Below are positions 33,272 to 43,362 of a DNA stretch of 64,000 nt, one piece after another. The position numbers and the translations under genes are program-made. Below the pieces are notes generated by a model. That model was not told the origin of the DNA. It was given only the letters and a program-made list of their open reading frames with translations, and ran no database searches. Every line of letters begins with the position of its first letter. Positions within the stretch are counted from its first letter, which is position 1. Source of the DNA: Chloroflexi bacterium HGW-Chloroflexi-10. GTDB lineage: Bacteria > Chloroflexota > Anaerolineae > Anaerolineales > Anaerolineaceae. The stretch lies in assembly GCA_002840755.1 (NCBI GenBank), contig PHBZ01000002.1:454345-518344 (forward strand), given 5' to 3'.

Positions 33272-35662
33272 TTATCGCGAATTCATAGCTGCTTCAACTG
33301 CACGGAAAGCGTTTAAAACACCATATCCCACTGCATTATTAGGTAATTGATCAGTACCAATACAATCTGGATACAATCCTTGAAACGGATCAGCAGTATT
33401 CTTAATGATCTCTTCAGTTTTGGAAATATTACCGATCAAATCCGAGTTGGCACTCCACATCAGGGCAACTACCCCGGCAACATGTGGACCCGCCATTGAT
33501 GTACCGCTATTGAGTGAATATGAGTTATTGGGCATGGCTGAAAGAATATCTACCCCAGGAGCAACTAAATCAGGTTTAAGTCGGTTGGAACCATCAATCG
33601 TCACCGGGCCTATACTAGAAAATGCGGCTAGTGAACCAGACTCATCAATAGCTCCCACAGAAAAGACGTCTGCATAAATCGATAATGGATCTCTGATACT
33701 CCCGCATCCGGAATACCCACCATTTCCCGCAGAAGCCACAACAAAAATACCTGCCTGACGCAGCGACTGAACAGCAATTTCAAAAACAGCAGAATCACAT
33801 CCTTCAATCTCCGGGCAACCCCATGAATTATTAATAATATGGGCTCCCAATTCAGGTATTCCATCCCGAAAAGAATCCCCATCCTGTGGAAAAGGGGCAA
33901 ACAAAAACTCCATACAGGTTAAATAATATCCTGGATTTCCCAAATTTCTAGCCAGATTAACGCAGCCAATCCACTGGGCATTAGGAGCGACACCCACTTT
34001 CTTCCCTAGAATTGTTCCGAGTGTGTGTGTACCATGTCCACTCAAATCTGTTGGAGCTTCAGTATAATACCAGGGATCATACCAATGATAATCATCCCCA
34101 GTTTCATATCCGGCATATTGCTGACTTAACGCTGGGTGCAGACCATCCATACCCGAATCAGATTGTCCAATCAGAATAGCTTCTCCACGAATATCTAACT
34201 CATTCCAAACTCTGTCTGCACCAATCAATTTCAGATTCCAATCAGGTTCTAAGGGAGCTCCTAATTCTCCCGAAATTTCAGGCACCTTTTCTGGCAAAGG
34301 CCTCAAAACTGGATTATCCAAGATGCGATCTACATCATCCCTATTTGCCAAAAAAAATCGCAGTATTGGACCTGATTTCACCTCAACAGCATTAATTAAA
34401 TAGAAAGGATGATACTCAACATTAAATCCTTCCAAAAAGGTGCGCAGATCTTTTTGAGATTGTTCAGCGTATTTTGTTTTGGTTTCATAAACAAAATTTC
34501 TACGTTCTCTATAATCTCCCATTTCTTTCGCACCGGTCACATCAACCTGATCTTTCAATATAACAAAATATGTCTCTCCAAAAAAACCTGGATTACCTAA
34601 ACCGAAGTAAAGAACGATTAACATAACCCAACTAAACATACCAATCCAATATTGGTATTGATAGATCCACCTTTCAAAAAATTTTGACAAACGAATAAAA
34701 GCCGAAAATATCATCAAACTAATCAAAATACCCACTGTCGTAATAACAGCTTTATTCACCCAACTTAATATCTCTCCCTTTCCGGACCCAATAATCAAAT
34801 TCAACTCATCCGGATCAAACCAGAGTAATGGCATCACAATTAAAAATGCAATTAAAATCAGCAAACTGAAATACTGGGTATTTTTTTCTTCTCTATGTAA
34901 AAACAATGGTATTGTCCAACTTATTAACGGTATAGAAAACACCAGAAGCCATTGTTGCCCATTTTGCCCTAAAACTGTTGAAAAAATTATCAAACCTACA
35001 AAAATAATTAACCCCCAAAAAAATGTTCCTGTTCTGCTTGCTTCTTCATAGATTTCATCATTATCCAACCATAAATGAAAAACAAATAAAAGAAAAACAG
35101 CGCTGGAAATTGCCACAATTATATTCAAAATAACATCAACAACGGATCCAAGAGATCCCCATAGCACCCAGGGAATGCCAAGAATTGCGGAAAAAATTAG
35201 AGCCATACCCCAATCTTGGTTCTGTCGGATGAGAAATACTTTTTGAAGATCCTGTCCCTTTCGATTCCAAATAAACAGGCTAATAAACAACAACCAGATT
35301 CCAGCGATTTGAACACAAGCCACCAAGTACGCATTTGTAATTGATGTTGTTTTTGCAATAATCAAAAAAAAGCCCAATAATCCAATACATCCCCAAAATT
35401 TGAAAATCTTTTTGAGAAATGAAATTGGGGATAAGAAACTAATCATAAACAAAGGCAGGCTAATAATAGACGAGTAGGCAATACCGATTAACCAGCGTAA
35501 ATCTGGGAGTAATATGGAAGATTCGAATAATGTTTGCTCAAAAATCCAAGTCATAGATTGCGCCATAACAGAAACACCCAATATCCAGATGATGCAGGCG
35601 ATAAATATAAATCGATAAAAGCAACCTTTATTTTTTTGTTTCGCTAGCGGTACTGTTTCCAT
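33272..35662 (-). CDS. Subtilisin-family (S8) protease fused to a polytopic membrane domain
   Basis: A 796-residue protein. Residues about 15-380 form roughly ten or eleven transmembrane helices. A linker domain with I9-like character (YAEQSQKDLRTFLEGFNVEY) follows, and the S8 catalytic domain starts near residue 485. The catalytic triad is Asp502 (IGQSDSGMDGLHP), His543 (SGHGTHTLG) and Ser722 (SGTSMAGPHVAGV), with HIINNSWG supplying the oxyanion asparagine. Most subtilases are secreted with a single signal peptide; anchoring to a many-helix domain is unusual. The protease should face outward. GGAGGT precedes the ATG. It lies upstream of the ECF sigma factor on the same strand, so a regulatory link is possible but unproven. 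Confidence 0.88.
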   Translation of the reverse strand: METVPLAKQKNKGCFYRFIFIACIIWILGVSVMAQSMTWIFEQTLFESSILLPDLRWLIGIAYSSIISLPLFMISFLSPISFLKKIFKFWGCIGLLGFFLIIAKTTSITNAYLVACVQIAGIWLLFISLFIWNRKGQDLQKVFLIRQNQDWGMALIFSAILGIPWVLWGSLGSVVDVILNIIVAISSAVFLLFVFHLWLDNDEIYEEASRTGTFFWGLIIFVGLIIFSTVLGQNGQQWLLVFSIPLISWTIPLFLHREEKNTQYFSLLILIAFLIVMPLLWFDPDELNLIIGSGKGEILSWVNKAVITTVGILISLMIFSAFIRLSKFFERWIYQYQYWIGMFSWVMLIVLYFGLGNPGFFGETYFVILKDQVDVTGAKEMGDYRERRNFVYETKTKYAEQSQKDLRTFLEGFNVEYHPFYLINAVEVKSGPILRFFLANRDDVDRILDNPVLRPLPEKVPEISGELGAPLEPDWNLKLIGADRVWNELDIRGEAILIGQSDSGMDGLHPALSQQYAGYETGDDYHWYDPWYYTEAPTDLSGHGTHTLGTILGKKVGVAPNAQWIGCVNLARNLGNPGYYLTCMEFLFAPFPQDGDSFRDGIPELGAHIINNSWGCPEIEGCDSAVFEIAVQSLRQAGIFVVASAGNGGYSGCGSIRDPLSIYADVFSVGAIDESGSLAAFSSIGPVTIDGSNRLKPDLVAPGVDILSAMPNNSYSLNSGTSMAGPHVAGVVALMWSANSDLIGNISKTEEIIKNTADPFQGLYPDCIGTDQLPNNAVGYGVLNAFRAVEAAMNSR

Positions 35663-35773
35663 AAATTGATACCTCCATACTCAATACCTATAGTGCCCAA
35701 TAAGCATTTTTATCGTTTTTCGTGCTTCTCACATAACAAATAAGATCGCCTGCTGTTTAAAAAATTTAACACA

Positions 35774-35795
35774 TTTTGCAAAATTTTTTGCAAAA
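35774..35795. promoter_or_regulatory. Two copies of palindrome TTTTGCAAAA, candidate operator
   Basis: The self-complementary string TTTTGCAAAA occurs at 35774-35783 and 35786-35795, 12 bases apart start to start. It lies in the 297-base gap between the divergent subtilase and lipase-like genes, where a regulator could bind. Confidence 0.45.
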
Positions 35796-35959
35796 TAAAT
35801 TTCATTTTACCATTCGTTCATAGAAAGCACTTGGTCTGCTCAACTGTTTTCAGTATCAACGCAATTTACTTGGATTAGTCAGGCTTTTCAATTGCTGATT
35901 CTAGGTGATTTGACTAAACTAAAGTTGAATTGTTTTTTATATGAGAGGATGGATTTGTA

Positions 35960-36814
35960 ATGAACAAAGCTGAATTTCAATTAAGTCTTTCTAATGGCAC
36001 TAATTTATTCGCGCAGAAATGGCTAACATCAGAAAAACCAAAAGCGATAATTACTTTGGTGCATGGGTTGGGTGAACACTGTGATCGTTATGACCACGTT
36101 GCTCAGTTTTTTAATGATGCAGGGATTTCGTTTTATTCATATGACCATTATGGCCATGGAAAAAGTGAAGGCAAACGCGGACATATCCCCTCCTACAAGG
36201 TAGTGACCGACTCGATAAACGCTATCATTCAGTTTGCAAAACTGGAATTCCCTGACACACCCGTTTTCTTGTATGGCCACTCTATGGGAGGAAATTTTGT
36301 TTTATATTATCTATTGCAAGGCTTTTCGGAAGTAACGGGAGGAATTGTAAGCAGCCCCGGTATTGGTACGGGTGAACCGGTTCCGCCTGGCAAGCTAATC
36401 TTCGGCAAAATCATGCGAGCAATCTCACCCAACTTTACAATGAAAAATGGTCTGGATGTTGAAAATCTTTCACATGACAAAAGCGTAATAGAAGCCTATA
36501 AGAAAGATCCATTAGTTCATCCAATGATCTCAGCCAGATTAGGAGTGGATATGATCGAAAAAGGTCCATGGATTATTAAAAATGCATCCATGCTAAAAAA
36601 CAAACTATTACTCTTGCAAGGCACAGGGGACCACATAGTCAGCCCATCATTAACCAAAGAATTCGCTTCAAATGCCCCTCAAAATCTACTTACATTCAAA
36701 CTTTATGATGGATATTTTCACGAAATTCATAACGAAGTTGGAAAGAAACAGGTTTTGGAGGATATAGTGTCTTGGATACATCAGCAAACCATCAATCCAA
36801 CAAACAATAAATAA
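35960..36814 (+). CDS. Alpha/beta hydrolase (monoacylglycerol lipase-like)
   Basis: A 284-residue hydrolase of the serine aminopeptidase S33/monoglyceride lipase type. The oxyanion segment is ITLVHGLGEHCDRYDHVAQF. The typical YDHYGHGKSEGKRGH follows. The nucleophile elbow is LYGHSMGGNF, and LLLQGTGDHIVSP and YFHEIHNE supply the acid and histidine. No signal peptide is present. Such enzymes cleave monoacylglycerols or lysophospholipids. GAGAGGA precedes the ATG. It is monocistronic. Confidence 0.92.
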   Translation: MNKAEFQLSLSNGTNLFAQKWLTSEKPKAIITLVHGLGEHCDRYDHVAQFFNDAGISFYSYDHYGHGKSEGKRGHIPSYKVVTDSINAIIQFAKLEFPDTPVFLYGHSMGGNFVLYYLLQGFSEVTGGIVSSPGIGTGEPVPPGKLIFGKIMRAISPNFTMKNGLDVENLSHDKSVIEAYKKDPLVHPMISARLGVDMIEKGPWIIKNASMLKNKLLLLQGTGDHIVSPSLTKEFASNAPQNLLTFKLYDGYFHEIHNEVGKKQVLEDIVSWIHQQTINPTNNK

Positions 36815-37009
36815 ATGTGCTTTTTTTCAATTACAAACGTGACTTGACCCACACAGGCAGGTTCCATACAATAGAATCTATGATACATTGCTATTTTAAT
36901 TCCAATTTTTTCACATGCCTGTTTGTTTTGTGAAAAGTGAGGATTCGAGGTGGCTATTTTTCCTATTTATATGGAAGAACTCAAAAAATCTCTAAAAGGA
37001 GTACCAAAT

Positions 37010-40000
37010 ATGGCTGATTTTCTATTTCGAGGTAAATTGGCAGAACTCGACCCAGATGTTTATGAATTAACCCAAATCGAAACCGAGCGCCAACATCGAA
37101 AACTTATCTTGATTCCAAGCGAAAGTACTGCGCCTCTAGCAATACGGGAAGCATTAGGTTCTGTTTACCAAAATATTTATGCTGAAGGCTATCCCGATGA
37201 TCGTACTCGTGTGATGAATGAAGATGAAATCCTGGATTACGATGAGCAACTAGCTTACTACCGGCGATATTCAGACCCGCGTTATTATAAGGGTGTTGAA
37301 TATGCAGACATTCTCGAATCACTTGCTCGTCGCCGCTGTGCGGAAGTTTTTGCTGCTAACGGCGTCAACCCGGATCAGCTTTTTGTGAATGTACAACCGC
37401 TCTCCGGTGCACCTGCAAACAATGCAGTTTATCACCTGATCAATCCTGGAGATACTGTTCTCGGGATGAACCTTTTACATGGTGGACATCTCTCCCATGG
37501 CTCATCCGTGAACCGGTCTGGCCAATTATACAAAATTGTGCATTACAATGTCGACCCTCAAACCGAACAAATCAATTACGAGCAAGTCGCATCATTGGCG
37601 CTAGAGCACAAGCCAAAAATCGTCATTGCTGGTTACTCGTCATATCCATTTGTACCCGACTGGAAACGTTTCAGGGAAATCGCCGACTCGGTTGGCGCAT
37701 ATTTATTAGCGGATATTTCTCATATTGCAGGGCTGGTAGCCGGCGCAGTAATCCCAAGCCCTGTTGGATTTGCCCAGGTGATCACTTTCACCACCCATAA
37801 AACTCTTTGTGGTCCACGGGGTGCGTGTATAGTGACTGATAACGCGTTACTTGCAAAAAAAATCGATAAGGCTGTCTTCCCCGGTGAACAAGGTGGTCCT
37901 CATATGCATGCGGTAGCTGCATTAGCACTCACTTTTAAATTAGCCAAAACTGCTGAATTCAAAAAGCTACAGGAGAACATCCTCAAAAATTGCAGTGTGT
38001 TAACCAAACGCCTTCAGGATCGTGGTTTACGAATTCCTTTTAATGGCACCGATACTCACCTCGGAAATCTGGATTGTTCGACTATTAAAGGCGCAGATGG
38101 TACACCTTTATCCGGTGATATGGCTGCCCGAATTCTCGATATCGTGGGCCTGGTTGTAAACCGCAATACAATCCCAGGCGATAAAACAGCGCTAAAAGCT
38201 TCAGGCGTTCGTTATGGTACTCCTTGGATGACTCAAAGAGGACTTACTGAAGCTGATATGATCGAAGTGGCTGATATTATGGCAGATGTACTTTTTGCCT
38301 GCAAGCCCTACAGTGTTGAAACAAAATCAGGACCAGCCCAACGTACCAAAATTGACTTCAAAGTTTTGGAAAATGCAAAAATTCGGGTTAGGAAATTGAC
38401 CGAAAAAGCAGGGGCTGAAATTGAAACCACAATCCATGGCTATCCGCATTTTTATTACAACGATGAACAACCTAAAAGTGAAACTAAATGGGTTGGGTAC
38501 GATATTAGCGGCAATAATATCCGTCATTTCATTAATTTTGCATTTGCCACAGATGTAGAATTACTGACTCCGGGCCAATCCCAAGAAACTTTCCTCTACG
38601 TAGATGGAGAGACAGTAGAAGGAGTTATTTCCGCTGTAAGTGCATATCAATTCAAATTTTTTGTTCGTAGGGAGAAAGCTACTCACACGGCTAATTGGTT
38701 ACGTGCCCTTTCGGATGGTTATGTTCATTTTGATGTCGACGTTCTGAAACGACTATCTGGACCAATAATTATCAAAGAAAATTTTCAGCCTGTTCCGCAA
38801 GCTCAGAAGGCAGCAAGCCTTACTGGTGGCAAACCATATTTTATTGGGCTACCAGTGGCGGAAATAGGCATGGTAGCCAAACCAAAGTTCGTTTGGGAAG
38901 AAAAAAACGATGGAAATATCAAACGCACATCACTGTATGAAACTCATGTAAATTTAGGCGCTAAGATGATTCCCTTCGCAGGTTGGGAAATGCCAGTCTG
39001 GTATACATCTGTAACCGAAGAACATCTGGCAACCCGTAATGCTGCTGGCTTATTCGATGTCTCTCATATGGGTGTTTACCAGGCAGAAGGGCCTGATGCG
39101 GTTCCATTTTTGGACAGTGTTTGTGGAAATGATATCAGCAACCTTGAAATTGGCGAATCTTGTTATACCCATCTTCTCGATCCAGATTCAAACGTTATAG
39201 ACGATCTTTTGGTGTATCGTCGAGGTGAAGAAATTTACCTGGTCGTTGTAAATGCTTCCAATGATGACAAGAATTGGGCTTGGTTGAATGCCGTTAAAGA
39301 TGGAACAGTATTAATTGATCCAAACCGTCCGGCCGCACGAGCCTTTGGACGGGACGTTGTTTTACGAAATCTGCGTGATCCAATAGCAGGCGCAGATATG
39401 CGAGTTGACATTGCGCTACAAGGACCCAAGTCTCGGGAGATTTTACTTTCATTGGGTTGTGATACAAAAACCAGAAAATCCGTCATGAAATTGAAACGCA
39501 CGCAATTATGTGAAGCTGTTATTGGTGGATTTGATTTAGTTGTCTCGCGCACCGGCTATACCGGAGAGAAAATGGCCTTTGAATTATTTATCCACCCGGA
39601 TAAAGCGCCCGAACTGTGGTCGGCGCTTTTGAAAGCTGGTGAATCATACGGTATAAAATCCTGTGGTTTAGGTGCACGCGATTCCCTTCGCACCGAAGCA
39701 GGTCTCCCTCTTTACGGTCACGAAATGGGTGGTCAACTTGGTTTAGGTGTTGCAGAAGCTGGATTCGCTACATATATAAAGACTTATAAACCCTGGTTTA
39801 TTGGGCGTGATGCTTATCTGGCTCGTGAAGCCAAACGTAAAAATATTGTCATCCGTTTCCGCTTCTCTGAAAAAGGTGTGCGTATGGCACATTTGGGTGA
39901 TCCGGTCATCGATAAAAAAGGAAAGATGATTGGTGTAGTTACTAGTTGCGCTATCGATTCAGAAGGATTTCTAACTGGTCAAGCCCTCATTGAAGAGAAG

Positions 40001-40141
40001 TCTAATGAAGAAGGCGCAGTATTGATGATTTACCAGGGTGCCCCTGGCAACATTGGAAAGCTCCCCAACGAATTGGTAGTGGGAGATAGAGTCAAATTAC
40101 CAGTTATGGCTCAGATAGTTTCACGATTCGCTAAACTTTAA
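37010..40141 (+). CDS. Fused serine hydroxymethyltransferase and aminomethyltransferase (GlyA-GcvT)
   Basis: A 1043-residue fusion. Residues 1 to about 440 are serine hydroxymethyltransferase (ILIPSESTAPLAIREALGSV, PLSGAPANNAVYHL, and the PLP lysine 264 in TFTTHKTLCGPRG). Residues about 636-1043 are the glycine-cleavage T protein (SLYETHVNLGAKMIPFAGWE, GLFDVSHMGVYQAEG, RTGYTGEKMAFELFI, GLGARDSLRTEAGLPLYGHE). Between them lies about 190 residues of a domain I cannot assign (VGYDISGNNIRHFINFAFA). Both halves use tetrahydrofolate one-carbon units, so the fusion could channel methylene-THF between serine and glycine. The ATG at 37010 with AAAAGGA upstream gives the canonical start MADFLFRGKL; a GTG at 36950 is rejected. 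The GcvP and GcvH genes are not nearby. Confidence 0.93.
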   Translation: MADFLFRGKLAELDPDVYELTQIETERQHRKLILIPSESTAPLAIREALGSVYQNIYAEGYPDDRTRVMNEDEILDYDEQLAYYRRYSDPRYYKGVEYADILESLARRRCAEVFAANGVNPDQLFVNVQPLSGAPANNAVYHLINPGDTVLGMNLLHGGHLSHGSSVNRSGQLYKIVHYNVDPQTEQINYEQVASLALEHKPKIVIAGYSSYPFVPDWKRFREIADSVGAYLLADISHIAGLVAGAVIPSPVGFAQVITFTTHKTLCGPRGACIVTDNALLAKKIDKAVFPGEQGGPHMHAVAALALTFKLAKTAEFKKLQENILKNCSVLTKRLQDRGLRIPFNGTDTHLGNLDCSTIKGADGTPLSGDMAARILDIVGLVVNRNTIPGDKTALKASGVRYGTPWMTQRGLTEADMIEVADIMADVLFACKPYSVETKSGPAQRTKIDFKVLENAKIRVRKLTEKAGAEIETTIHGYPHFYYNDEQPKSETKWVGYDISGNNIRHFINFAFATDVELLTPGQSQETFLYVDGETVEGVISAVSAYQFKFFVRREKATHTANWLRALSDGYVHFDVDVLKRLSGPIIIKENFQPVPQAQKAASLTGGKPYFIGLPVAEIGMVAKPKFVWEEKNDGNIKRTSLYETHVNLGAKMIPFAGWEMPVWYTSVTEEHLATRNAAGLFDVSHMGVYQAEGPDAVPFLDSVCGNDISNLEIGESCYTHLLDPDSNVIDDLLVYRRGEEIYLVVVNASNDDKNWAWLNAVKDGTVLIDPNRPAARAFGRDVVLRNLRDPIAGADMRVDIALQGPKSREILLSLGCDTKTRKSVMKLKRTQLCEAVIGGFDLVVSRTGYTGEKMAFELFIHPDKAPELWSALLKAGESYGIKSCGLGARDSLRTEAGLPLYGHEMGGQLGLGVAEAGFATYIKTYKPWFIGRDAYLAREAKRKNIVIRFRFSEKGVRMAHLGDPVIDKKGKMIGVVTSCAIDSEGFLTGQALIEEKSNEEGAVLMIYQGAPGNIGKLPNELVVGDRVKLPVMAQIVSRFAKL

Positions 40142-40145
40142 TCAT

Positions 40146-40180
40146 AAAGGGATGGTTTTAAAACCATCCCTTTATATTTT
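40146..40180 (+). terminator. Intrinsic terminator of the glyA-gcvT fusion
   Basis: A 28-base perfect palindrome with 14-base arms (AAAGGGATGGTTTT / AAAACCATCCCTTT) is followed by TATATTTT. Confidence 0.85.
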
Positions 40181-40235
40181 GACCAGGTAATCATCTTCCT
40201 GGAGTAAAGAACCCATCTGTTATTAAGGAGAAAAT

Positions 40236-41450
40236 ATGCAAACTTTATGGGATCATCGTTTCGCTCTAAGAACCCAAAATATGCAAAGTTCTACCATTCG
40301 TGAATTATTAAAATTCACGCAACAACCGGATGTAATCTCATTTGCTGGCGGGATGCCGGCGCCTGAAATTTTCCCGATCGACGAATTTGCAGAGGCTAGC
40401 AACCTGGTATTAAAAGAACAAGGAGCCGAAGCGTTACAATACAGCACAACCGAAGGTTATTTACCTTTAAGGGAAATGATTGCCCGCCATACCAACCAAT
40501 ATGGCATCAATGTTACTGCAGACAATATTATGATCACCAATGGATCACAACAAGCGCTGGACTTAATTGGAAAGATTTTTATCAATCCTGGTGATCGCAT
40601 TTTGGTGGAATCTCCCACCTACTTAGGTGCCCTCCAGGCATGGAATGCGTATAATGCTCAATATGTGTCCGTTCCATTAGATCAAGACGGGATAAAGGTA
40701 GATCAGCTCGAACATGCATTACGGGCTGGTCCAAAATTTATGTATGTATTGCCAAATTTTCAAAATCCAACCGGTGTAACCATTCCTCTGGAACGGCGAA
40801 AATTTTTGGTTGAATTAGCAGACCGATATGGTGTTCCTATTATTGAAGATGATCCTTATGGCCAATTACGCTTTGAAGGTAAACACATCCCGGCTATTGA
40901 GGTTTTAGATGATCAGTTATATGGAAATAACTGTTCATATCACGGGAATGTTATTTATCTTAGTACATTTTCCAAAATACTGGCACCCGGCATTCGTTTG
41001 GCATGGGTAGTAGCAACACCGGAAATTATCCAAAAAATGGTCATGGCCAAACAAGGAACTGACCTCAGCACACCCGCTTTCAACCAGATGATTGCCTACG
41101 AGGTTGGAAAAGGCGGCTTCTTAAATGGCCACATTCAGAATATAATCAATGTATACCGTGACCGCCGCGATATCATGTTGGAAGAATTACAAAACAATAT
41201 GCCGGACGGAGTAAATTGGACCCATCCCCAGGGTGGTTTATTCCTTTGGGCAACCTTACCAGATAAAATCGATACGTCGCAATTGCTAAAAATCGCTGTG
41301 GGGAAAAAGGTTGCCTTCGTACCAGGCGTTGCCTTTCACCCAGATGGCAGCGGCAAAAACACCATGCGTTTGAATTTCTCAAATGCCAAACCGGAGATGA
41401 TCCGCTTAGGAATCAGACGACTAGCAGAATCTATAAAAGAATCATTGTAA
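40236..41450 (+). CDS. PLP-dependent aminotransferase of class I/II (LysN/2-aminoadipate-like)
   Basis: A 404-residue fold-type I aminotransferase. Features are VISFAGGMPAPEIFPIDEFA near the start, LQYSTTEGYLPLREMIA, ITNGSQQALDLIGKIF, PNFQNPTGVTIPLERR, IIEDDPYGQLRFEG and the PLP lysine 247 in YLSTFSKILAPGIRLAW. This is the MocR-related group that includes LysN (2-aminoadipate) and branched-chain or aromatic aminotransferases; the substrate is not decided. AAGGAG precedes the ATG. It ends at a shared bidirectional terminator. Confidence 0.92.
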   Translation: MQTLWDHRFALRTQNMQSSTIRELLKFTQQPDVISFAGGMPAPEIFPIDEFAEASNLVLKEQGAEALQYSTTEGYLPLREMIARHTNQYGINVTADNIMITNGSQQALDLIGKIFINPGDRILVESPTYLGALQAWNAYNAQYVSVPLDQDGIKVDQLEHALRAGPKFMYVLPNFQNPTGVTIPLERRKFLVELADRYGVPIIEDDPYGQLRFEGKHIPAIEVLDDQLYGNNCSYHGNVIYLSTFSKILAPGIRLAWVVATPEIIQKMVMAKQGTDLSTPAFNQMIAYEVGKGGFLNGHIQNIINVYRDRRDIMLEELQNNMPDGVNWTHPQGGLFLWATLPDKIDTSQLLKIAVGKKVAFVPGVAFHPDGSGKNTMRLNFSNAKPEMIRLGIRRLAESIKESL

Positions 41451-41453
41451 TCA

Positions 41454-41480
41454 CAAAACGCCCCTCCTGGGGCGTTTTGT
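41454..41480. terminator. Bidirectional terminator between convergent genes
   Basis: Arms CAAAACGCCCC (41454-41464) and GGGGCGTTTTG (41469-41479) enclose TCCT. It serves the aminotransferase and the convergent kinase-like gene. Confidence 0.88.
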
Positions 41481-41481
41481 T

Positions 41482-43206
41482 CTAATATAAACTTTGATCT
41501 TTATTTTCCCAAAGTTTAAAATTCTTCAAAATCGAATTCCCTAAAAATTCCTGTAAGATGGAATTATCAGGAATCATAGCAACATTTAGTGGCAAAAACC
41601 ATTCCAAAAAAGATAGTAATCGTTTAGCTTCGACATGCGCCGGAGTACCGTAAGGTACCTGCCTTAACAATGGTTCAATCATAGGCTTTAAAGCAGCTAG
41701 CTCATACACAAATGCAGAATTAAAGATTTCGTCAGCATTTTCTTGATAAGGGAAAATGTGCTTTTTCTCACCACGACGCACTGATTCCCATCGTTGAATC
41801 GTATCCAATGCCGTATAACCCCGTTCACGGGAATCACGAACTATCCTACGAATCAATCTTGTATCTGTTGTTGATATTCGATTATGTCGATCCAGGTTTA
41901 ATTGAGTCAAGGCAGAAATATAAATCCGAAATGTTTGTTCAGCGCTGATCTCTGATAGCAAACCTGGGTTAAGCCCATGAATACCCTCCAATATGATGAT
42001 CTGATCAGGTTCAAGTTTAGCGATTTCACCTGGTTCGCTCTGCCCCAATCTGAAATTAAATTTGGGTATTTGAACTTCTTCCCCGACAACTAATCGCTGG
42101 AGATGTTCCTCCAATAATACTGTATTCATTGCACCCAAAGATTCAAAATCATAATCTCCATTCTCATCACGTGGTGTCAATTCCCGATTCACAAAATAAT
42201 TATCCATTTCTAATGGGAATGGTGAAAGGCCTTGTGCCAATAATTGGACAGACAATCGTTTAGAAAATGTTGTTTTACCAGAAGAGCTAGGGCCAGCAAT
42301 TAATACAATTCTTGCTCGGTATGCGTTCGCCGCAATCTTACGGGCAATTTCTGCAATTCGCATTTCATGCAATGCTTCAGATACCAGAATCAACTCACGT
42401 ATTCTTTTATCAACAATTGCATCATTAAGAGCACCGACACTTTCAACTCCAAGCCGTTTTAACCAGCCCCCATATTGTTTAAAAGTGTTTAATAAGTGCT
42501 GATATTGCGGCATGGGTAACAATTTTTTTGGTGAATGCCGGCGAGGATAGCGTAAAATAAACGCATTTTCACCCATTGGTGTAAGTGCAAATATTTTTAA
42601 ATAGCCAGTTGACGGTACCATGTATCCGTGATGATAATCTTTTTGTGTACCCAACTTATAAAGAACCAAATGATTTTTCGTCCGATATTTTAACAAACGC
42701 ACTTTGTCCGTCTGGCCCATTTTGCGAAAATACTCGATAGCTTCCTCTAATGGTACCTCCTGGCGCTCAAATGTAATATCGGCATCCACCAATTTGCGCA
42801 TTTGTCTTTCCAAACCCGCTATCTCTTCAATAGTTAGTCCCGATCGTCCACTGACCTGGCAATAAAAACCACCCGATTCAACAGCATGATCGATCGTTAG
42901 TGTGGCCTTTGGGTACATTTCCTGGAATACTGCCTCAAGCAAAAAAGTTAATGATCGCCGATATATCCGTGCACCGTCAGCATCAGACATCGTGATAATG
43001 CCTACCTCTGCGTCCATTTTAATCGAGTAAGTTAGTTCTCTAAGCACACCATTTACGATCGCACCTACAATTGGAGGTGTATCCCATTCTGGAAGGCTTT
43101 TAAAAAAGGTTTCGATTGTCGAAAATCTTGGCCCTTCTAACACTCTCCCATCTGCTAAATAAATTTCAACAGTTTCTCGCGGCTGAACAATTGATATTGA
43201 TGTCAT
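41482..43206 (-). CDS. Uridine kinase-like nucleoside kinase with threonyl-tRNA-synthetase-like N-terminus
   Basis: A 574-residue protein of the family that joins a TGS/tRNA-synthetase-SAD-like N-terminal half (RETVEIYLADGRVLEG and the LEAVFQEMYPKATLTIDHAV segment) to a P-loop uridine kinase/phosphoribulokinase domain. The Walker A motif is VLIAGPSSSGKTTFSKRL near residue 305, followed by LEMDNYFVNRE and IILEGIHGLNP. Members are annotated as nucleoside kinase; physiological substrate and purpose of the N-terminal half are unclear. The ATG at 43206 has GAGGTG upstream and gives the family start; a start at 43311 is rejected. Confidence 0.87.
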   Translation of the reverse strand: MTSISIVQPRETVEIYLADGRVLEGPRFSTIETFFKSLPEWDTPPIVGAIVNGVLRELTYSIKMDAEVGIITMSDADGARIYRRSLTFLLEAVFQEMYPKATLTIDHAVESGGFYCQVSGRSGLTIEEIAGLERQMRKLVDADITFERQEVPLEEAIEYFRKMGQTDKVRLLKYRTKNHLVLYKLGTQKDYHHGYMVPSTGYLKIFALTPMGENAFILRYPRRHSPKKLLPMPQYQHLLNTFKQYGGWLKRLGVESVGALNDAIVDKRIRELILVSEALHEMRIAEIARKIAANAYRARIVLIAGPSSSGKTTFSKRLSVQLLAQGLSPFPLEMDNYFVNRELTPRDENGDYDFESLGAMNTVLLEEHLQRLVVGEEVQIPKFNFRLGQSEPGEIAKLEPDQIIILEGIHGLNPGLLSEISAEQTFRIYISALTQLNLDRHNRISTTDTRLIRRIVRDSRERGYTALDTIQRWESVRRGEKKHIFPYQENADEIFNSAFVYELAALKPMIEPLLRQVPYGTPAHVEAKRLLSFLEWFLPLNVAMIPDNSILQEFLGNSILKNFKLWENKDQSLY

Positions 43207-43362
43207 ATTTTGCACCTCAGTATAATCCCCCCTCTCGGGAATAATAAGTATACCTGAAGCAACTGAATCTTTCAATTTTTTTAGGAGTAAGGATTTAACA
43301 ATTAAAATCACAGAAATCTAAATTGCTTGCTAATCTGGAAACTTTTTAGCAAGTCACTTTAA

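Noticed and set aside
36950..37009. GTG start 20 codons upstream of the GlyA-GcvT fusion
   Set aside because: The ATG at 37010 has a better ribosome site and begins the canonical family sequence.
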